Shown one piece after another: positions 51,625-61,119 of a stretch of 64,000 bases of DNA. How positions within the stretch are numbered: position 1 is the first letter of the stretch; each line of letters begins with the position of its first letter. A program made the translations under genes and the position numbers. The DNA comes from Crocinitomicaceae bacterium (lineage in GTDB: Bacteria; Bacteroidota; Bacteroidia; Flavobacteriales_D; Crocinitomicaceae), in the NCBI GenBank assembly GCA_022447585.1, contig JAKVAR010000108.1, positions 62,001 to 126,000 on the forward strand. Direction: 5' to 3'. The notes beneath the pieces are model-generated. The model was not told the origin of the DNA, searched no databases, and worked only from the letters and a program-made list of their open reading frames with translations.

Positions 51625-51960
51625 ATGGATTTTACAATTAGTCAAAATAACGGTACAGCAATAGTGACATCTAATGTTGAGAAGCTGAACGCTTCAAATG
51701 CATCAGGGTTAAAAGCTGAATTGGTTGTTTTAGGAAAGAATAGTGTAAATAACATTGTAATCGATATGACAGCATCTAAATACTGTGATTCATCGGGTTT
51801 GAGCGCCTTGTTAGTTGCGAATCGCATGTGTAAGGATACTAATGGAAAGTTTGTCCTTTGTGGTTTAAAGCCTAATGTTCAAAAGTTAATTGAAATAGCT
51901 CAATTAGATAAGGTTTTAACTATTACAAGTACTCCAGAAGAGGCTTTAGCTAAAATCTAA
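51625..51960 (+). CDS. STAS domain protein (anti-sigma factor antagonist-like)
   Basis: A 111-residue single STAS domain. IVIDMTASKYCDSSGLSALLVANRMCKDTNGKFVLCGL contains the DSSGL motif whose serine is phosphorylated in SpoIIAA-type antagonists. The usual partner would be a GHKL kinase. A SiaB-like kinase lies 2.5 kb upstream, but a link is only speculative. Its stop is immediately followed by the GTG start of rnz. Confidence 0.92.
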   Translation: MDFTISQNNGTAIVTSNVEKLNASNASGLKAELVVLGKNSVNNIVIDMTASKYCDSSGLSALLVANRMCKDTNGKFVLCGLKPNVQKLIEIAQLDKVLTITSTPEEALAKI

Positions 51961-52872
51961 GTGCATTTTTCAGTAACAATTTTAGGGAGTGGTTCGGCGT
52001 TACCTACTTCGAGGAGAAATCCAACGTCTCAATATATTGAATGTAACGGTCGTCATGTTCTGATTGATTGTGGTGAAGGGACTCAAGTTCAGATTCGTAA
52101 AAATGGAATTAAACTCCAGAGGATTGAGCATATTTTAATTTCGCATTTACATGGAGATCATTATTTTGGTTTAGTAGGTTTGTTGAGTTCGATGCATTTA
52201 CTTGGGCGTATAAAGTCAATTAACATTTATGGTCCGGAGGGCTTGAAAGAGATTGTGGAGTTGCAGCTACATTATGGAGGTTCTCGTTTGGCTTATGAAT
52301 TAATTTTTAACGTTCTTGATGCTAAAGATAATGGCCTTGTTTTTGAAGATGATGTACTGGCAATTAAGCATTTTCCTTTGGCGCATAAAATCCCTACAAT
52401 TGGTTATTTGATTCAAGAAAAACCAAGGGAGCGTAATTTGAGGACGGAAATTGCAATGGCAGATGGTGTTAAGATCGAATACTTTCATCGTCTTAAGAAA
52501 GGCGAGGATGTAGTTAATGAAGATGGGAATTTGATTTCATTTGAAAAATATACCAAAGCACCGAAAAACCCGCGTTCTTACGCTTTTTGTTCTGATACAA
52601 AGTATTTCGAGCCAATTATTCCGTTTATTAAAAATGTAAGTACACTTTATCACGAGGCAACCTTCACTGAGGCTTTTATGGATAGGGCAATAGCAACAAT
52701 GCATTCTACTGCGATTCAAGCTGCGACCATTGCAAAGAAAGCAAACGCTAAGAAGTTGCTTTTAGGCCATCTAAGTGCAAGATATGATGGAGGTGAGGAG
52801 CATGAGTCTGAGGCTAAAACTGTTTTCGAAGAATGCGAAGTTGTTGAAGATGGAGTTAAATATTTCATTTGA
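51961..52872 (+). CDS. rnz: Ribonuclease Z
   Basis: A 303-residue metallo-beta-lactamase-fold nuclease. VTILGSGSALPTSRRNPTSQYIE is the conserved start, ILISHLHGDHYFGLVGLLSSM the zinc motif (HxHxDH), and later ligands lie in AFCSDTKYFEP, YHEATFTEA and LLLGHLSARY. It removes 3' trailers from pre-tRNAs. Translation starts at a GTG directly after the STAS stop (TAAGTG), an arrangement suggesting coupled translation. Confidence 0.94.
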   Translation: MHFSVTILGSGSALPTSRRNPTSQYIECNGRHVLIDCGEGTQVQIRKNGIKLQRIEHILISHLHGDHYFGLVGLLSSMHLLGRIKSINIYGPEGLKEIVELQLHYGGSRLAYELIFNVLDAKDNGLVFEDDVLAIKHFPLAHKIPTIGYLIQEKPRERNLRTEIAMADGVKIEYFHRLKKGEDVVNEDGNLISFEKYTKAPKNPRSYAFCSDTKYFEPIIPFIKNVSTLYHEATFTEAFMDRAIATMHSTAIQAATIAKKANAKKLLLGHLSARYDGGEEHESEAKTVFEECEVVEDGVKYFI

Positions 52873-52941
52873 TTAACGTTTTTAACCGCTATTAGTGAAT
52901 AAGTTCTAGTGTTTCGATATGAAATACCCTGCTTTCTTCGT

Positions 52942-52949
52942 TATATTTG
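52942..52949 (+). promoter_or_regulatory. Predicted -7 box of topoisomerase IV operon
   Basis: TATATTTG, exact consensus, 25 nt before the ATG at 52975. A weak TTTCG lies upstream at about 25 nt. Confidence 0.5.
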
Positions 52950-52974
52950 GTTGTTGTCCAATAATTCTATTTAA

Positions 52975-54849
52975 ATGGCAGAAAATCAATATACTGAGGA
53001 TAATATTCGTTCCCTCGATTGGAAAGAGCACATTCGTCTAAGACCAGGTATGTATATCGGAAAGTTAGGGGGTGGTTCATCCGCTGATGATGGTATTTAT
53101 ATTCTTGTGAAAGAGGTGGTCGATAATTGTATCGATGAGTTCGTTATGGGTAATGGTAAAAAGATTGACATTACTGTAAAAGATGGAAAAGTGACGGTAA
53201 GAGATTATGGTCGTGGAATTCCTTTGGGAAAGGTGGTCGATGTTGTTTCTAAAATCAATACTGGAGGTAAGTACGATTCAAAAGCATTTAAAAAATCTGT
53301 TGGGCTGAACGGAGTTGGATCGAAAGCTGTAAACGCTCTTTCGTCTCATTTTATGGTTTATGCCGTAAGAGATGGGGAAAAGAAATCTGCCTCATTTGTT
53401 CGAGGTGAGCTTGTGGATGATGCGAAAATCGAAAAAACAGATGAGGCAAACGGAACGTACGTTGAGTTTATAGCAGATGAAACGGTGTTTAAGAAGTTTG
53501 CATATAAAACAGCATATCTTCAAAAAATGATGTGGAATTATTGCTACCTAAATAGAGGTTTAGTGATAAAAATGAATGGGGAGAAGTTTTTGTCGAAAAA
53601 TGGATTGAAAGATTTGTTAGAGGACAACATGGACGGAGATCCTTTGTACCCAATAATTCACTTAGAAGATGAGGATATTGAAGTGGCCTTTACCCACGGT
53701 AAAACCTATGGGGAAGATTACTATTCTTTTGTGAATGGTCAACATACAACTCAAGGAGGAACACATCAAGCTGCATTCAGAGAGTCTGTAGCTAGAGTGA
53801 TTAAAGATTTTTATGGAAAGAATTACGAAGCCTCTGATATTCGTCAGTCTATAGTTGCTGCAATTGCAGTCAAAGTAATTGAACCAGTTTTCGAATCTCA
53901 AACTAAGACGAAACTTGGTTCATTGGAAGTTGAGCCAGGAGGTAAGTCGATGAGGGCTTTTGTTAATGACTTTTTAAAGCAGAAATTAGATAATTTTTTA
54001 CATAGGAATCCAGATGTAGTCGAAATCTTAGAGAAGAAGATTAAACAATCAGAGAAGGAACGTAAAGAACTATCAGGTATTAGAAAGATAGCAAGAGAAA
54101 GAGCTAAGAAAGCAAACCTTCACAATAAAAAATTAAGAGATTGTCGGGTGCATTTAACCGACATGAAAAAAGAACAGAGAGAAGATACGACATTGTTCAT
54201 TACGGAGGGGGATTCTGCGAGTGGATCGATTACTAAGTCGAGAAATGTGAATACTCAAGCTGTTTTCTCACTTAAAGGTAAGCCTTTGAATAGTTATGGC
54301 CTCACAAAGAAGGTGGTTTATGAGAATGAAGAGTTCAACCTGATTCAAGCAGCGTTGAATATAGAGGATGATATGGATGACCTGCGCTATAATAAAATTG
54401 TAATTGCAACAGATGCCGATGTCGATGGTATGCACATTCGATTATTGTTGTTGACCTTCTTCCTTCAATTCTTCCCAGATTTGATTAAAAGAGGACACGT
54501 TTATGTGCTGCAGACACCTTTGTTTAGGGTGAGAAATAAGAAAAAGACTGTTTATTGCTATTCTGAGCAAGAACGAAAAGAGGCTATGGTTGAATTGGGT
54601 AAGAATCCAGAGATTACTCGATTTAAAGGTTTAGGTGAGATTTCTCCAGATGAGTTCCAACACTTCATTGGAGATGATATTCGTCTAGAGCCTGTAATTC
54701 TATCGAAGGAAGCATCAATTGATTCTATTCTATCTTATTTCATGGGGAAAAATACTCCTGCAAGACAAGAATTCATTATCGATAATTTACGTGTTGAAGA
54801 AGATGTGAAGGATGAGAATGAAAACCAAAATTTAGATAAAGCATCATAA
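52975..54849 (+). CDS. parE: DNA topoisomerase IV subunit B
   Basis: A 624-residue GHKL type II topoisomerase subunit. [12 protein letters not shown], the ATP-site motifs [12 protein letters not shown] and [25 protein letters not shown], the [14 protein letters not shown] motif and [19 protein letters not shown] are present. The length fits ParE rather than the longer GyrB. It decatenates daughter chromosomes. The A subunit follows after 1 nt, forming the standard parE-parC pair. Confidence 0.95.
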   Translation: MAENQYTEDNIRSLDWKEHIRLRPGMYIGKLGGGSSADDGIYILVKEVVDNCIDEFVMGNGKKIDITVKDGKVTVRDYGRGIPLGKVVDVVSKINTGGKYDSKAFKKSVGLNGVGSKAVNALSSHFMVYAVRDGEKKSASFVRGELVDDAKIEKTDEANGTYVEFIADETVFKKFAYKTAYLQKMMWNYCYLNRGLVIKMNGEKFLSKNGLKDLLEDNMDGDPLYPIIHLEDEDIEVAFTHGKTYGEDYYSFVNGQHTTQGGTHQAAFRESVARVIKDFYGKNYEASDIRQSIVAAIAVKVIEPVFESQTKTKLGSLEVEPGGKSMRAFVNDFLKQKLDNFLHRNPDVVEILEKKIKQSEKERKELSGIRKIARERAKKANLHNKKLRDCRVHLTDMKKEQREDTTLFITEGDSASGSITKSRNVNTQAVFSLKGKPLNSYGLTKKVVYENEEFNLIQAALNIEDDMDDLRYNKIVIATDADVDGMHIRLLLLTFFLQFFPDLIKRGHVYVLQTPLFRVRNKKKTVYCYSEQERKEAMVELGKNPEITRFKGLGEISPDEFQHFIGDDIRLEPVILSKEASIDSILSYFMGKNTPARQEFIIDNLRVEEDVKDENENQNLDKAS

Positions 54850-54850
54850 C

Positions 54851-57559
54851 ATGGCTGACGAAAACGACGAGTTAGGAAACAACGAATTGAGCGAAGGTAG
54901 TGGAGATGAAAGTCAAAGCGCTGATAATGAAGATGGCTCAACTCCTTTTAATGAAAAGGAGGTGAGTGATAATATCATTCCGGTAAGTGGATTGTATGAG
55001 AACTGGTTCCTAGATTACGCATCTTATGTAATTCTCGAAAGAGCTGTGCCTTCTTTACATGATGGTTTTAAACCTGTGCAAAGAAGAATACTTCACTCCA
55101 TGAAAGAAATGGATGATGGTCGTTACAATAAGGTTGCAAATATCATTGGTAACACAATGAAGTATCATCCGCATGGCGACGCTTCAATTGGAGATGCATT
55201 AGTTCATTTAGGACAAAAAGATTTGTTAATCGATTGTCAAGGGAACTGGGGGAATACTTTAACTGGTGATGGCGCAGCGGCTCCTCGTTATATTGAGGCT
55301 AGAATTTCTAAGCTTGCATCTCATATCGTATTTAATCCGAAAACAACAAATTGGCTTAAAAGTTATGATGGTCGTAATAACGAACCAGAACAACTCCCTG
55401 TTAAGTTTCCTTTGTTATTAGCTCAAGGTGCAGAAGGGATTGCCGTTGGTATGGCTTGTAAGATAATGCCTCATAATTTTGTAGAATTAATCGAGCAATC
55501 GATAAATCACTTACGCGGCAAGAAAGTAACGATATATCCAGACTTCCCAAATGGGGGAATGATTGATGTTTCAAATTATAACGATGGTCTTCGTGGAGGT
55601 AAAATTCGTGTTAGAGCGAAGTTGACCAAGAAAGATAATAAGACCTTAATGGTTACAGAAGTGCCTTATGGGACAACTACATCATTGATTGATTCTATTC
55701 TTAAGGCCAATGATAAAGGGAAAATCAAGATTAAAAAGATTGAAGATAATACTGCGGCAACCGCGGAGGTTGTAATACATCTTGCTCCTGGTGTTTCTCC
55801 TGATAAATCGATGGATGCTTTATATGCATTTACAGATTGCGAAGTTTCAATTTCTCCGAATTCTTCTGTTATTGATGGTGATAAGCCACGTTTTATGGGA
55901 GCTTCAGAGATACTGAAAGTAAATACGGATAATACCGTTTCTCTTCTCAAGAAAGAGTTAGAAATCCGTTTGGATGAATTACAACGTCAATGGCATTTCT
56001 CAACATTAGAGAAAATATTTATTAATGAAGAGATGTATATTGACTTTAAGAATTATGGAGATAAAGAAAGTCTGTATGCATATTTATACAAAGCATTCAA
56101 GCCATTTAAGAAAAAATTGATTCGCGATATCAAGGATGAAGATTTACATCGTTTAACTCAAATTCCAATGATTCGTATTACGAGGTTTGATGCGAATAAA
56201 GCAGATGATACAATCGCCACGATTGAAGGCGAAATGGAAGAGGTTAAATCGAATTTAGCGAACTTAATTGAGTATTCAATTGATTATTACAAAGATCTAA
56301 AGAAACGTTTCGGATCTGGAAAAGAACGTAAATCAGAAATTAAAACTTTTGATTCAATTAACGCTTCTAAAGTGATTATTGCAAATAAGAAATTATACGT
56401 TGATTTCGAGGAAGGGTTTATCGGACATAGTATTAAGAAAGCTGAGTATATAGCGGATTGTTCGGATATCGATGATGTTATCATTTTCTTTGCAAGTGGT
56501 AAGATGATGGTTACGAAAGTCGCGGACAAGAAGTTTGTTGGCAAGGGTATTGTTTACGCTAATGTTTGGAAGAAAGGTGATAAAAGGACGGTTTACCATT
56601 TGATCTATCAAGATGGTAAAGGAGGACCTACCTTGATGAAGCGTTTTAATGTGAATTCGATTACAAGAGAAAAGGAATACGATTTAACGAAAGGAACGAA
56701 AGGTTCTAAAATGTTATACTTTACTGTTCATCCGAATGGAGAGCGAGAGGTGGTAACAGTTGTTCTTAGGGCAAGACCACATTTAAAACGTCTTAAATTC
56801 GATATAGATTTGGGTGATCTATTAATTAAAGGACGCGGAGCGGCTGGGAATAGGGTAACGAAAGAGATCGTCTCTAAAATCTTACAGAAAGAAGTTGGAG
56901 GTTCTACGCTCGCTGCGAGAAAAATTTGGTTTGATACTGTTGTAAGTCGACTCAATGACGATAATCGAGGGAAGTTTCTAGGGGAGTTTAAAGGAGAAGA
57001 TAAAATATTGACTTTGTACAAATCTGGAGAGTACAGACTGACCAATTTTGATCTATCCAATCATTTCGATGATGATATGATCCATATTGAAAAATGGCAT
57101 CCAGAGCGTCCGCTTTCCGTTGTATATTATGATGCTGATAAAGAAATGCATTACTGTAAACGATTCTTGTGTGAGGTTACTTCAGATAAAAAGGTGTTAT
57201 TTATTTCTGAAAGTGAAGGTTCATACCTGGATGTTGTATCTACGGCTTACAAACCAAAAGCTAGAATTGTCTATAATAAACTATTGAAGGCTACTAAGAA
57301 CTTGCCAGATACTGAAGTTGCGCTAGATGAATTTATTGACATTAAAGGTATGAAGGCGCAAGGAAATCAAATGACTAAATTAAAGGTTAAAGAAATTATT
57401 CTTGATCATGAAATTGATGGTGGAGAACCATGGCCAGAACCTGAAAAGATAATAGAATCATCAGTTATAGAAGGAAAAGATGATGAGCCGGCAAGTACAG
57501 TGGAGTGGGATGTTGATGCTAAAGATGAAGACGATCCGGATCAAGCAAAATTGTTTTAG
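54851..57559 (+). CDS. parC: DNA topoisomerase IV subunit A
   Basis: A 902-residue subunit. The acidic N-terminal tail (about 1-45) is followed by the winged-helix/tower core with MKYHPHGDASIGDALVHLGQ, and the active-site tyrosine in APRYIEARISKL. The C-terminal part shows beta-pinwheel-like repeats with diverged sequence and no GyrA-box of canonical form, supporting ParC over GyrA. The acidic C-terminus (DAKDEDDPDQAKLF) is notable. It acts with parE. Confidence 0.94.
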   Translation: MADENDELGNNELSEGSGDESQSADNEDGSTPFNEKEVSDNIIPVSGLYENWFLDYASYVILERAVPSLHDGFKPVQRRILHSMKEMDDGRYNKVANIIGNTMKYHPHGDASIGDALVHLGQKDLLIDCQGNWGNTLTGDGAAAPRYIEARISKLASHIVFNPKTTNWLKSYDGRNNEPEQLPVKFPLLLAQGAEGIAVGMACKIMPHNFVELIEQSINHLRGKKVTIYPDFPNGGMIDVSNYNDGLRGGKIRVRAKLTKKDNKTLMVTEVPYGTTTSLIDSILKANDKGKIKIKKIEDNTAATAEVVIHLAPGVSPDKSMDALYAFTDCEVSISPNSSVIDGDKPRFMGASEILKVNTDNTVSLLKKELEIRLDELQRQWHFSTLEKIFINEEMYIDFKNYGDKESLYAYLYKAFKPFKKKLIRDIKDEDLHRLTQIPMIRITRFDANKADDTIATIEGEMEEVKSNLANLIEYSIDYYKDLKKRFGSGKERKSEIKTFDSINASKVIIANKKLYVDFEEGFIGHSIKKAEYIADCSDIDDVIIFFASGKMMVTKVADKKFVGKGIVYANVWKKGDKRTVYHLIYQDGKGGPTLMKRFNVNSITREKEYDLTKGTKGSKMLYFTVHPNGEREVVTVVLRARPHLKRLKFDIDLGDLLIKGRGAAGNRVTKEIVSKILQKEVGGSTLAARKIWFDTVVSRLNDDNRGKFLGEFKGEDKILTLYKSGEYRLTNFDLSNHFDDDMIHIEKWHPERPLSVVYYDADKEMHYCKRFLCEVTSDKKVLFISESEGSYLDVVSTAYKPKARIVYNKLLKATKNLPDTEVALDEFIDIKGMKAQGNQMTKLKVKEIILDHEIDGGEPWPEPEKIIESSVIEGKDDEPASTVEWDVDAKDEDDPDQAKLF

Positions 57560-57564
57560 AATTA

Positions 57565-58122
57565 ATGACACAGGAGTTTAAAAGTGTAAAAGAATCGCAA
57601 ATAGACATGAGCTTGTTAATGACACCAGCGCATTCTAATTTTAGCGGAAAGGTTCATGGCGGTTATATCTTGAACTTGATGGACGAAATTGCCTTTGCAT
57701 GCTCTTCAAAACATTCTGGGAATTACTGTGTAACGGCTTCAGTTAATAAAGTAGATTTTTTAAACCCTGTTGAAGTGGGAGAATTACTTCATCTCAGAGC
57801 ATCAATTAATTATACAGGCAACACTTCAATGATTGTTGGCCTTAGAGTAGAGTCTGAAAATATAAGGACCGGTGAAAGAAAACATTGCAATTCATCCTAC
57901 TTTACAATGGTTGCAAAGAATGAAAATGGTATGAGCACTGCAGTTCCTGGTCTTATCTTAGATAGTGAAGAGTCAATCCGAAGATTTTCTCGAAGTTTGG
58001 AACGACAAAAACAAGCAAGAATTCGCGAAGAAAGCTTCAAACCATCTGAATTTGAGGTGGGCAAATATTTTGACGATTTGAAAAAATGCAACGTAAAGAT
58101 AGCTTTTACCCCAAAGGATTAA
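57565..58122 (+). CDS. Acyl-CoA thioesterase (hotdog fold)
   Basis: A 185-residue hotdog-fold protein. FSGKVHGGYILNLMDEIAFACSSKHSGNYCVTASVNKVDFLNPVEVGELLHLRASINYTGNTSMIVGLRVESENIRTGE is typical of YciA/BACH acyl-CoA thioesterases, with the catalytic Asp in NLMDEIA. A C-terminal charged extension follows. It hydrolyses acyl-CoAs to the free acid and CoA. It begins 5 nt after the parC stop and is probably cotranscribed. Confidence 0.92.
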   Translation: MTQEFKSVKESQIDMSLLMTPAHSNFSGKVHGGYILNLMDEIAFACSSKHSGNYCVTASVNKVDFLNPVEVGELLHLRASINYTGNTSMIVGLRVESENIRTGERKHCNSSYFTMVAKNENGMSTAVPGLILDSEESIRRFSRSLERQKQARIREESFKPSEFEVGKYFDDLKKCNVKIAFTPKD

Positions 58123-58138
58123 AGATCAATTTAGCGTC

Positions 58139-58169
58139 TTGACATTTTGCTCCCTTTGCAGTACTTTTG
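58139..58169 (+). promoter_or_regulatory. Predicted promoter of ornithine aminotransferase gene
   Basis: TTG (58139-58141), 20-nt spacer, TACTTTTG (58162-58169). The leader to the start at 58294 would be about 120 nt, long for this window. Confidence 0.65.
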
Positions 58170-58256
58170 TGCAATACTAGGATGATTTTCTCTCCGTGAA
58201 TGAGAAGAAATTTGAAGCTAGAATTGGTGTTTTAGAACTTTTTCTAAGCTTATAAA

Positions 58257-58279
58257 TGACCAGTTTAAAATATTGGTCA
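58257..58279 (+). repeat. Inverted repeat before rocD start
   Basis: TGACCA (58257-58262) and TGGTCA (58274-58279) with an 11-nt spacer lie 14 nt before the start codon, so a hairpin or operator could affect expression. Confidence 0.35.
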
Positions 58280-58293
58280 AAACAACAAATAAT

Positions 58294-59538
58294 ATGAATA
58301 TTACGATGGAAAAGATGACATCTGCGGATTTAATCGCAATGGAAGACAAGCACGGTGCGCATAATTACCACCCGCTTGAAGTTGTATTGAAAAGAGGAGA
58401 AGGGGTACATGTATGGGATGTTGAAGGAAAGCAGTATTATGATTTCTTATCGGCGTACTCTGCTGTAAATCAAGGGCATTGTCATCCAAAGATTGTTTCT
58501 GCAATGGTTGATCAAGCTAAACGTTTGACATTGACGTCTAGAGCTTTTTATAATGATTCATTGGGACCTTACGAAAAATTCATGACTGAGTACTTCGGTT
58601 TTGATAAGGTTTTGCCGATGAATACTGGGGCAGAAGCTGTAGAAACAGCAATCAAATTATGTCGTAAATGGGCCTATGAGAAGAATAATATTGCTGAAGA
58701 TCAAGCTAAAATTATTGTGTGTGAGAATAATTTCCACGGAAGAACAACCACTATCGTTTCTTTCTCTAATGATCCGGTAGCTCGTAAGAATTTTGGACCA
58801 TTCACAGATGGGTTTATTAGAATCCCTTACAATGATTTAGAAGCTTTAGAAGAAGCGTTGAAACAAGAAAATGTTGCTGGCTTTTTAGTTGAGCCAATTC
58901 AGGGTGAAGCTGGAGTTTATGTTCCAGATGAAGGTTACTTATCCAAAGCAAAAGAGTTATGTGCCGCTAACGGTACTTTGTTTATTGCGGATGAGGTTCA
59001 GACAGGTGTGGCTAGGACTGGACGTTTATTAGCTGTAGATCATGAAGAAGTTAAACCAGATATCTTAATTTTAGGAAAGGCGCTTTCCGGAGGTGCTTAT
59101 CCAGTATCTGCTGTTTTAGCTAACGACAATATCATGCAAGTAATTAAGCCTGGTCAACATGGTTCTACTTTTGGTGGGAATCCTGTTGCTGCTAAAGTTG
59201 CTGTTGCTGCATTAGAAGTAGTCACTGAAGAGAGGTTGGCTGAGAATGCTGAGCGATTAGGTCAATTATTCAGAAAGGAAATGAACCGCATTATTGCTGG
59301 AACTGACATCGTAAACGCTGTTCGTGGTAAAGGGTTGTTAAATGCGATTTTGATCAACGATACCGAAGAAAGTGAAACTGCTTGGAATTTATGTGTTGCG
59401 CTTAAAGAGAATGGTCTTCTTGCTAAACCTACGCATGGTAATATTATTAGATTTGCTCCTCCGCTGGTTATGACGGAAGAAGAGCTTATGGAGTGTGTAA
59501 GCATTATCGAAAGAACAATCAACGAGTTTAAAAAATAA
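58294..59538 (+). CDS. rocD: Ornithine--oxo-acid transaminase
   Basis: A class III aminotransferase; I start at [13 protein letters not shown] (58294, 414 aa). [51 protein letters not shown] is the ornithine aminotransferase signature, PLP-binding region [48 protein letters not shown] and PLP Lys in [18 protein letters not shown]. It converts ornithine and 2-oxoglutarate to glutamate-5-semialdehyde and glutamate, linking arginine and proline metabolism. A terminator follows. Confidence 0.95.
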   Translation: MNITMEKMTSADLIAMEDKHGAHNYHPLEVVLKRGEGVHVWDVEGKQYYDFLSAYSAVNQGHCHPKIVSAMVDQAKRLTLTSRAFYNDSLGPYEKFMTEYFGFDKVLPMNTGAEAVETAIKLCRKWAYEKNNIAEDQAKIIVCENNFHGRTTTIVSFSNDPVARKNFGPFTDGFIRIPYNDLEALEEALKQENVAGFLVEPIQGEAGVYVPDEGYLSKAKELCAANGTLFIADEVQTGVARTGRLLAVDHEEVKPDILILGKALSGGAYPVSAVLANDNIMQVIKPGQHGSTFGGNPVAAKVAVAALEVVTEERLAENAERLGQLFRKEMNRIIAGTDIVNAVRGKGLLNAILINDTEESETAWNLCVALKENGLLAKPTHGNIIRFAPPLVMTEEELMECVSIIERTINEFKK

Positions 59539-59542
59539 ACGT

Positions 59543-59577
59543 AAAGCCTCACTGCATTGATAGTGAGGCTTTTTTTT
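59543..59577 (+). terminator. Intrinsic terminator of rocD
   Basis: AAAGCCTCACT (59543-59553) pairs with AGTGAGGCTTT (59562-59572), an 11-bp stem with 8-nt loop, followed by T5. Confidence 0.9.
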
Positions 59578-59595
59578 AGCTATCTTCATGCCGCT

Positions 59596-61017
59596 ATGAA
59601 TACTAAGCTAAAATTAGAACAAAAGATTCGTAACCTTGAAAAGGAATTAATATCCTTAAAACATCAACTTAGCGATCAAGGTTCAGGGACGCAAACAGTT
59701 TCTGTCCCAGAAGACTTGGAAGAACTTTTTTCTGAAGTTGAAAGTAAGGTTCGCGACTACTTTACAGATTTTCATAGAGATCCAAATTCAGGTGAGATTA
59801 CTGTATTAGGAGAGCGTTACGTATTATTTCGTTCTGCTTCAGTTTCCTATGAGTTTTTAAAATTTATTAAAGAAAGGTATAAAGATAGAGAGCTTCAAGA
59901 GGCAGTGAGTATCGGAAATAATTTTTTGTATGATAACTCAAAAGTAATTGGAAAAAAGGATGCAATTGCTTTTCATAAAAGAATGAATCTAGAAACGCCA
60001 ATTGAGAAATTATCAGCAGGTCCTATACATTTTGCATTTACGGGCTGGGCTAATGTTGAAATTTTGCCTGAAAGCAATCCGCAACCAAATGAAAATTTTG
60101 TGTTGAGATTTAAACATCATAATTCGTTTGAGGCTCAATCTTGGATTAAAGAAGGGAAACGATCTGATATACCGGTTTGTACTATGAACTGCGGTTATTC
60201 GGCAGGTTGGTGCGAAGAGAGTTTTGGTATTCCTCTAACAACGGTCGAAATTGCTTGCGAAGCAAAAGGAGATGAGTCGTGTACCTTTATCATGGCTCCA
60301 ACAGATAAGATTGAATCTTTGGTTGAAAGAGAAATAGACTTGAGCTCAGTACAAAATTTTGAAATTCCGGTCTTCTTTAAAAGAAAGTTTGCTGAGGAAA
60401 AATTGAAGGAGACTATTGAGCAGAAAAGAGTCTTAATTCAAGAAATTCATCATCGTGTAAAAAATAACCTACAGGTTGTAACTAGTCTGTTGCGCTTGCA
60501 GATGGGGAAAATTGGAAGTAAAGAAACAAGAGAAGAATTCAATACCACAATCAATAGAATCAATACGATGGCAACGGTGCATGAATTAATGTATCAAGAG
60601 AAGGATTTTGAACGATTGGACTTGAATGTGTATTACCATAGATTGATAAAGTCTTTGGTTCAATTGTATGCTATAAATGATAATGTGGAAGTGGATGTTC
60701 AAGTAAACATAGAAGGGAAAGGGTTTGATCTAGACAGTTCTATTCCGTTAGCATTAATAATGAATGAAATTACGTGTAATGCTTTTAAGCATGGTTTAGT
60801 TGACGGAGGAAAATTCTATACTTCTCTCAATGAGGTTGACGATAAGTTTGTGTTGATAATTGGTGACGATGGCGGTGGATTTGAAAGTTCATCCAACGAA
60901 CCTGGTTTAGGTATGTCTTTAATTGAGATTTTAGCGGAACAATTAGAGGCTAAGCTTGAAATTGTGAATAATAAAATCGGTTTAGAATATAAAATCACCT
61001 TCTCGTTGCCTGATTAA
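59596..61017 (+). CDS. Soluble sensor histidine kinase with V4R domain and HisKA_2 core
   Basis: I start at MNTKLKLEQKIRNLE (59596, 473 aa), leaving the rocD terminator upstream. A short coiled coil opens the protein, followed by a heme-NO-like/V4R sensor part ending in VCTMNCGYSAGWCEESFG and TTVEIACEAKGDESCTFI, which is the 4-vinyl reductase (V4R) motif with its conserved cysteines. Then come the HisKA_2 phosphoacceptor helix (EIHHRVKNNLQ, His285/286) and a HATPase_c domain (NEITCNAFKHGLVDGG, GDDGGGFESSSNEPGLGMSLIEIL). No membrane segment. No response regulator is adjacent. V4R domains bind small hydrophobic ligands or metal. Confidence 0.88.
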   Translation: MNTKLKLEQKIRNLEKELISLKHQLSDQGSGTQTVSVPEDLEELFSEVESKVRDYFTDFHRDPNSGEITVLGERYVLFRSASVSYEFLKFIKERYKDRELQEAVSIGNNFLYDNSKVIGKKDAIAFHKRMNLETPIEKLSAGPIHFAFTGWANVEILPESNPQPNENFVLRFKHHNSFEAQSWIKEGKRSDIPVCTMNCGYSAGWCEESFGIPLTTVEIACEAKGDESCTFIMAPTDKIESLVEREIDLSSVQNFEIPVFFKRKFAEEKLKETIEQKRVLIQEIHHRVKNNLQVVTSLLRLQMGKIGSKETREEFNTTINRINTMATVHELMYQEKDFERLDLNVYYHRLIKSLVQLYAINDNVEVDVQVNIEGKGFDLDSSIPLALIMNEITCNAFKHGLVDGGKFYTSLNEVDDKFVLIIGDDGGGFESSSNEPGLGMSLIEILAEQLEAKLEIVNNKIGLEYKITFSLPD

Positions 61018-61037
61018 AACGGGATAAGTTATATTTG
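61006..61037 (+). promoter_or_regulatory. Predicted promoter of phosphohexomutase-aroC
   Basis: TTG (61006-61008), 21-nt spacer, TATATTTG (61030-61037), an exact -7 match, giving a leader of about 75 nt. Confidence 0.65.
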
Positions 61038-61119
61038 TCTTGTTAGAGCTAAACTGTTAAGCACTAAAATAAAGTAAAGAATTTGACGGGAGCTTGAGGG
61101 CTTAAAATATTATATAAAG

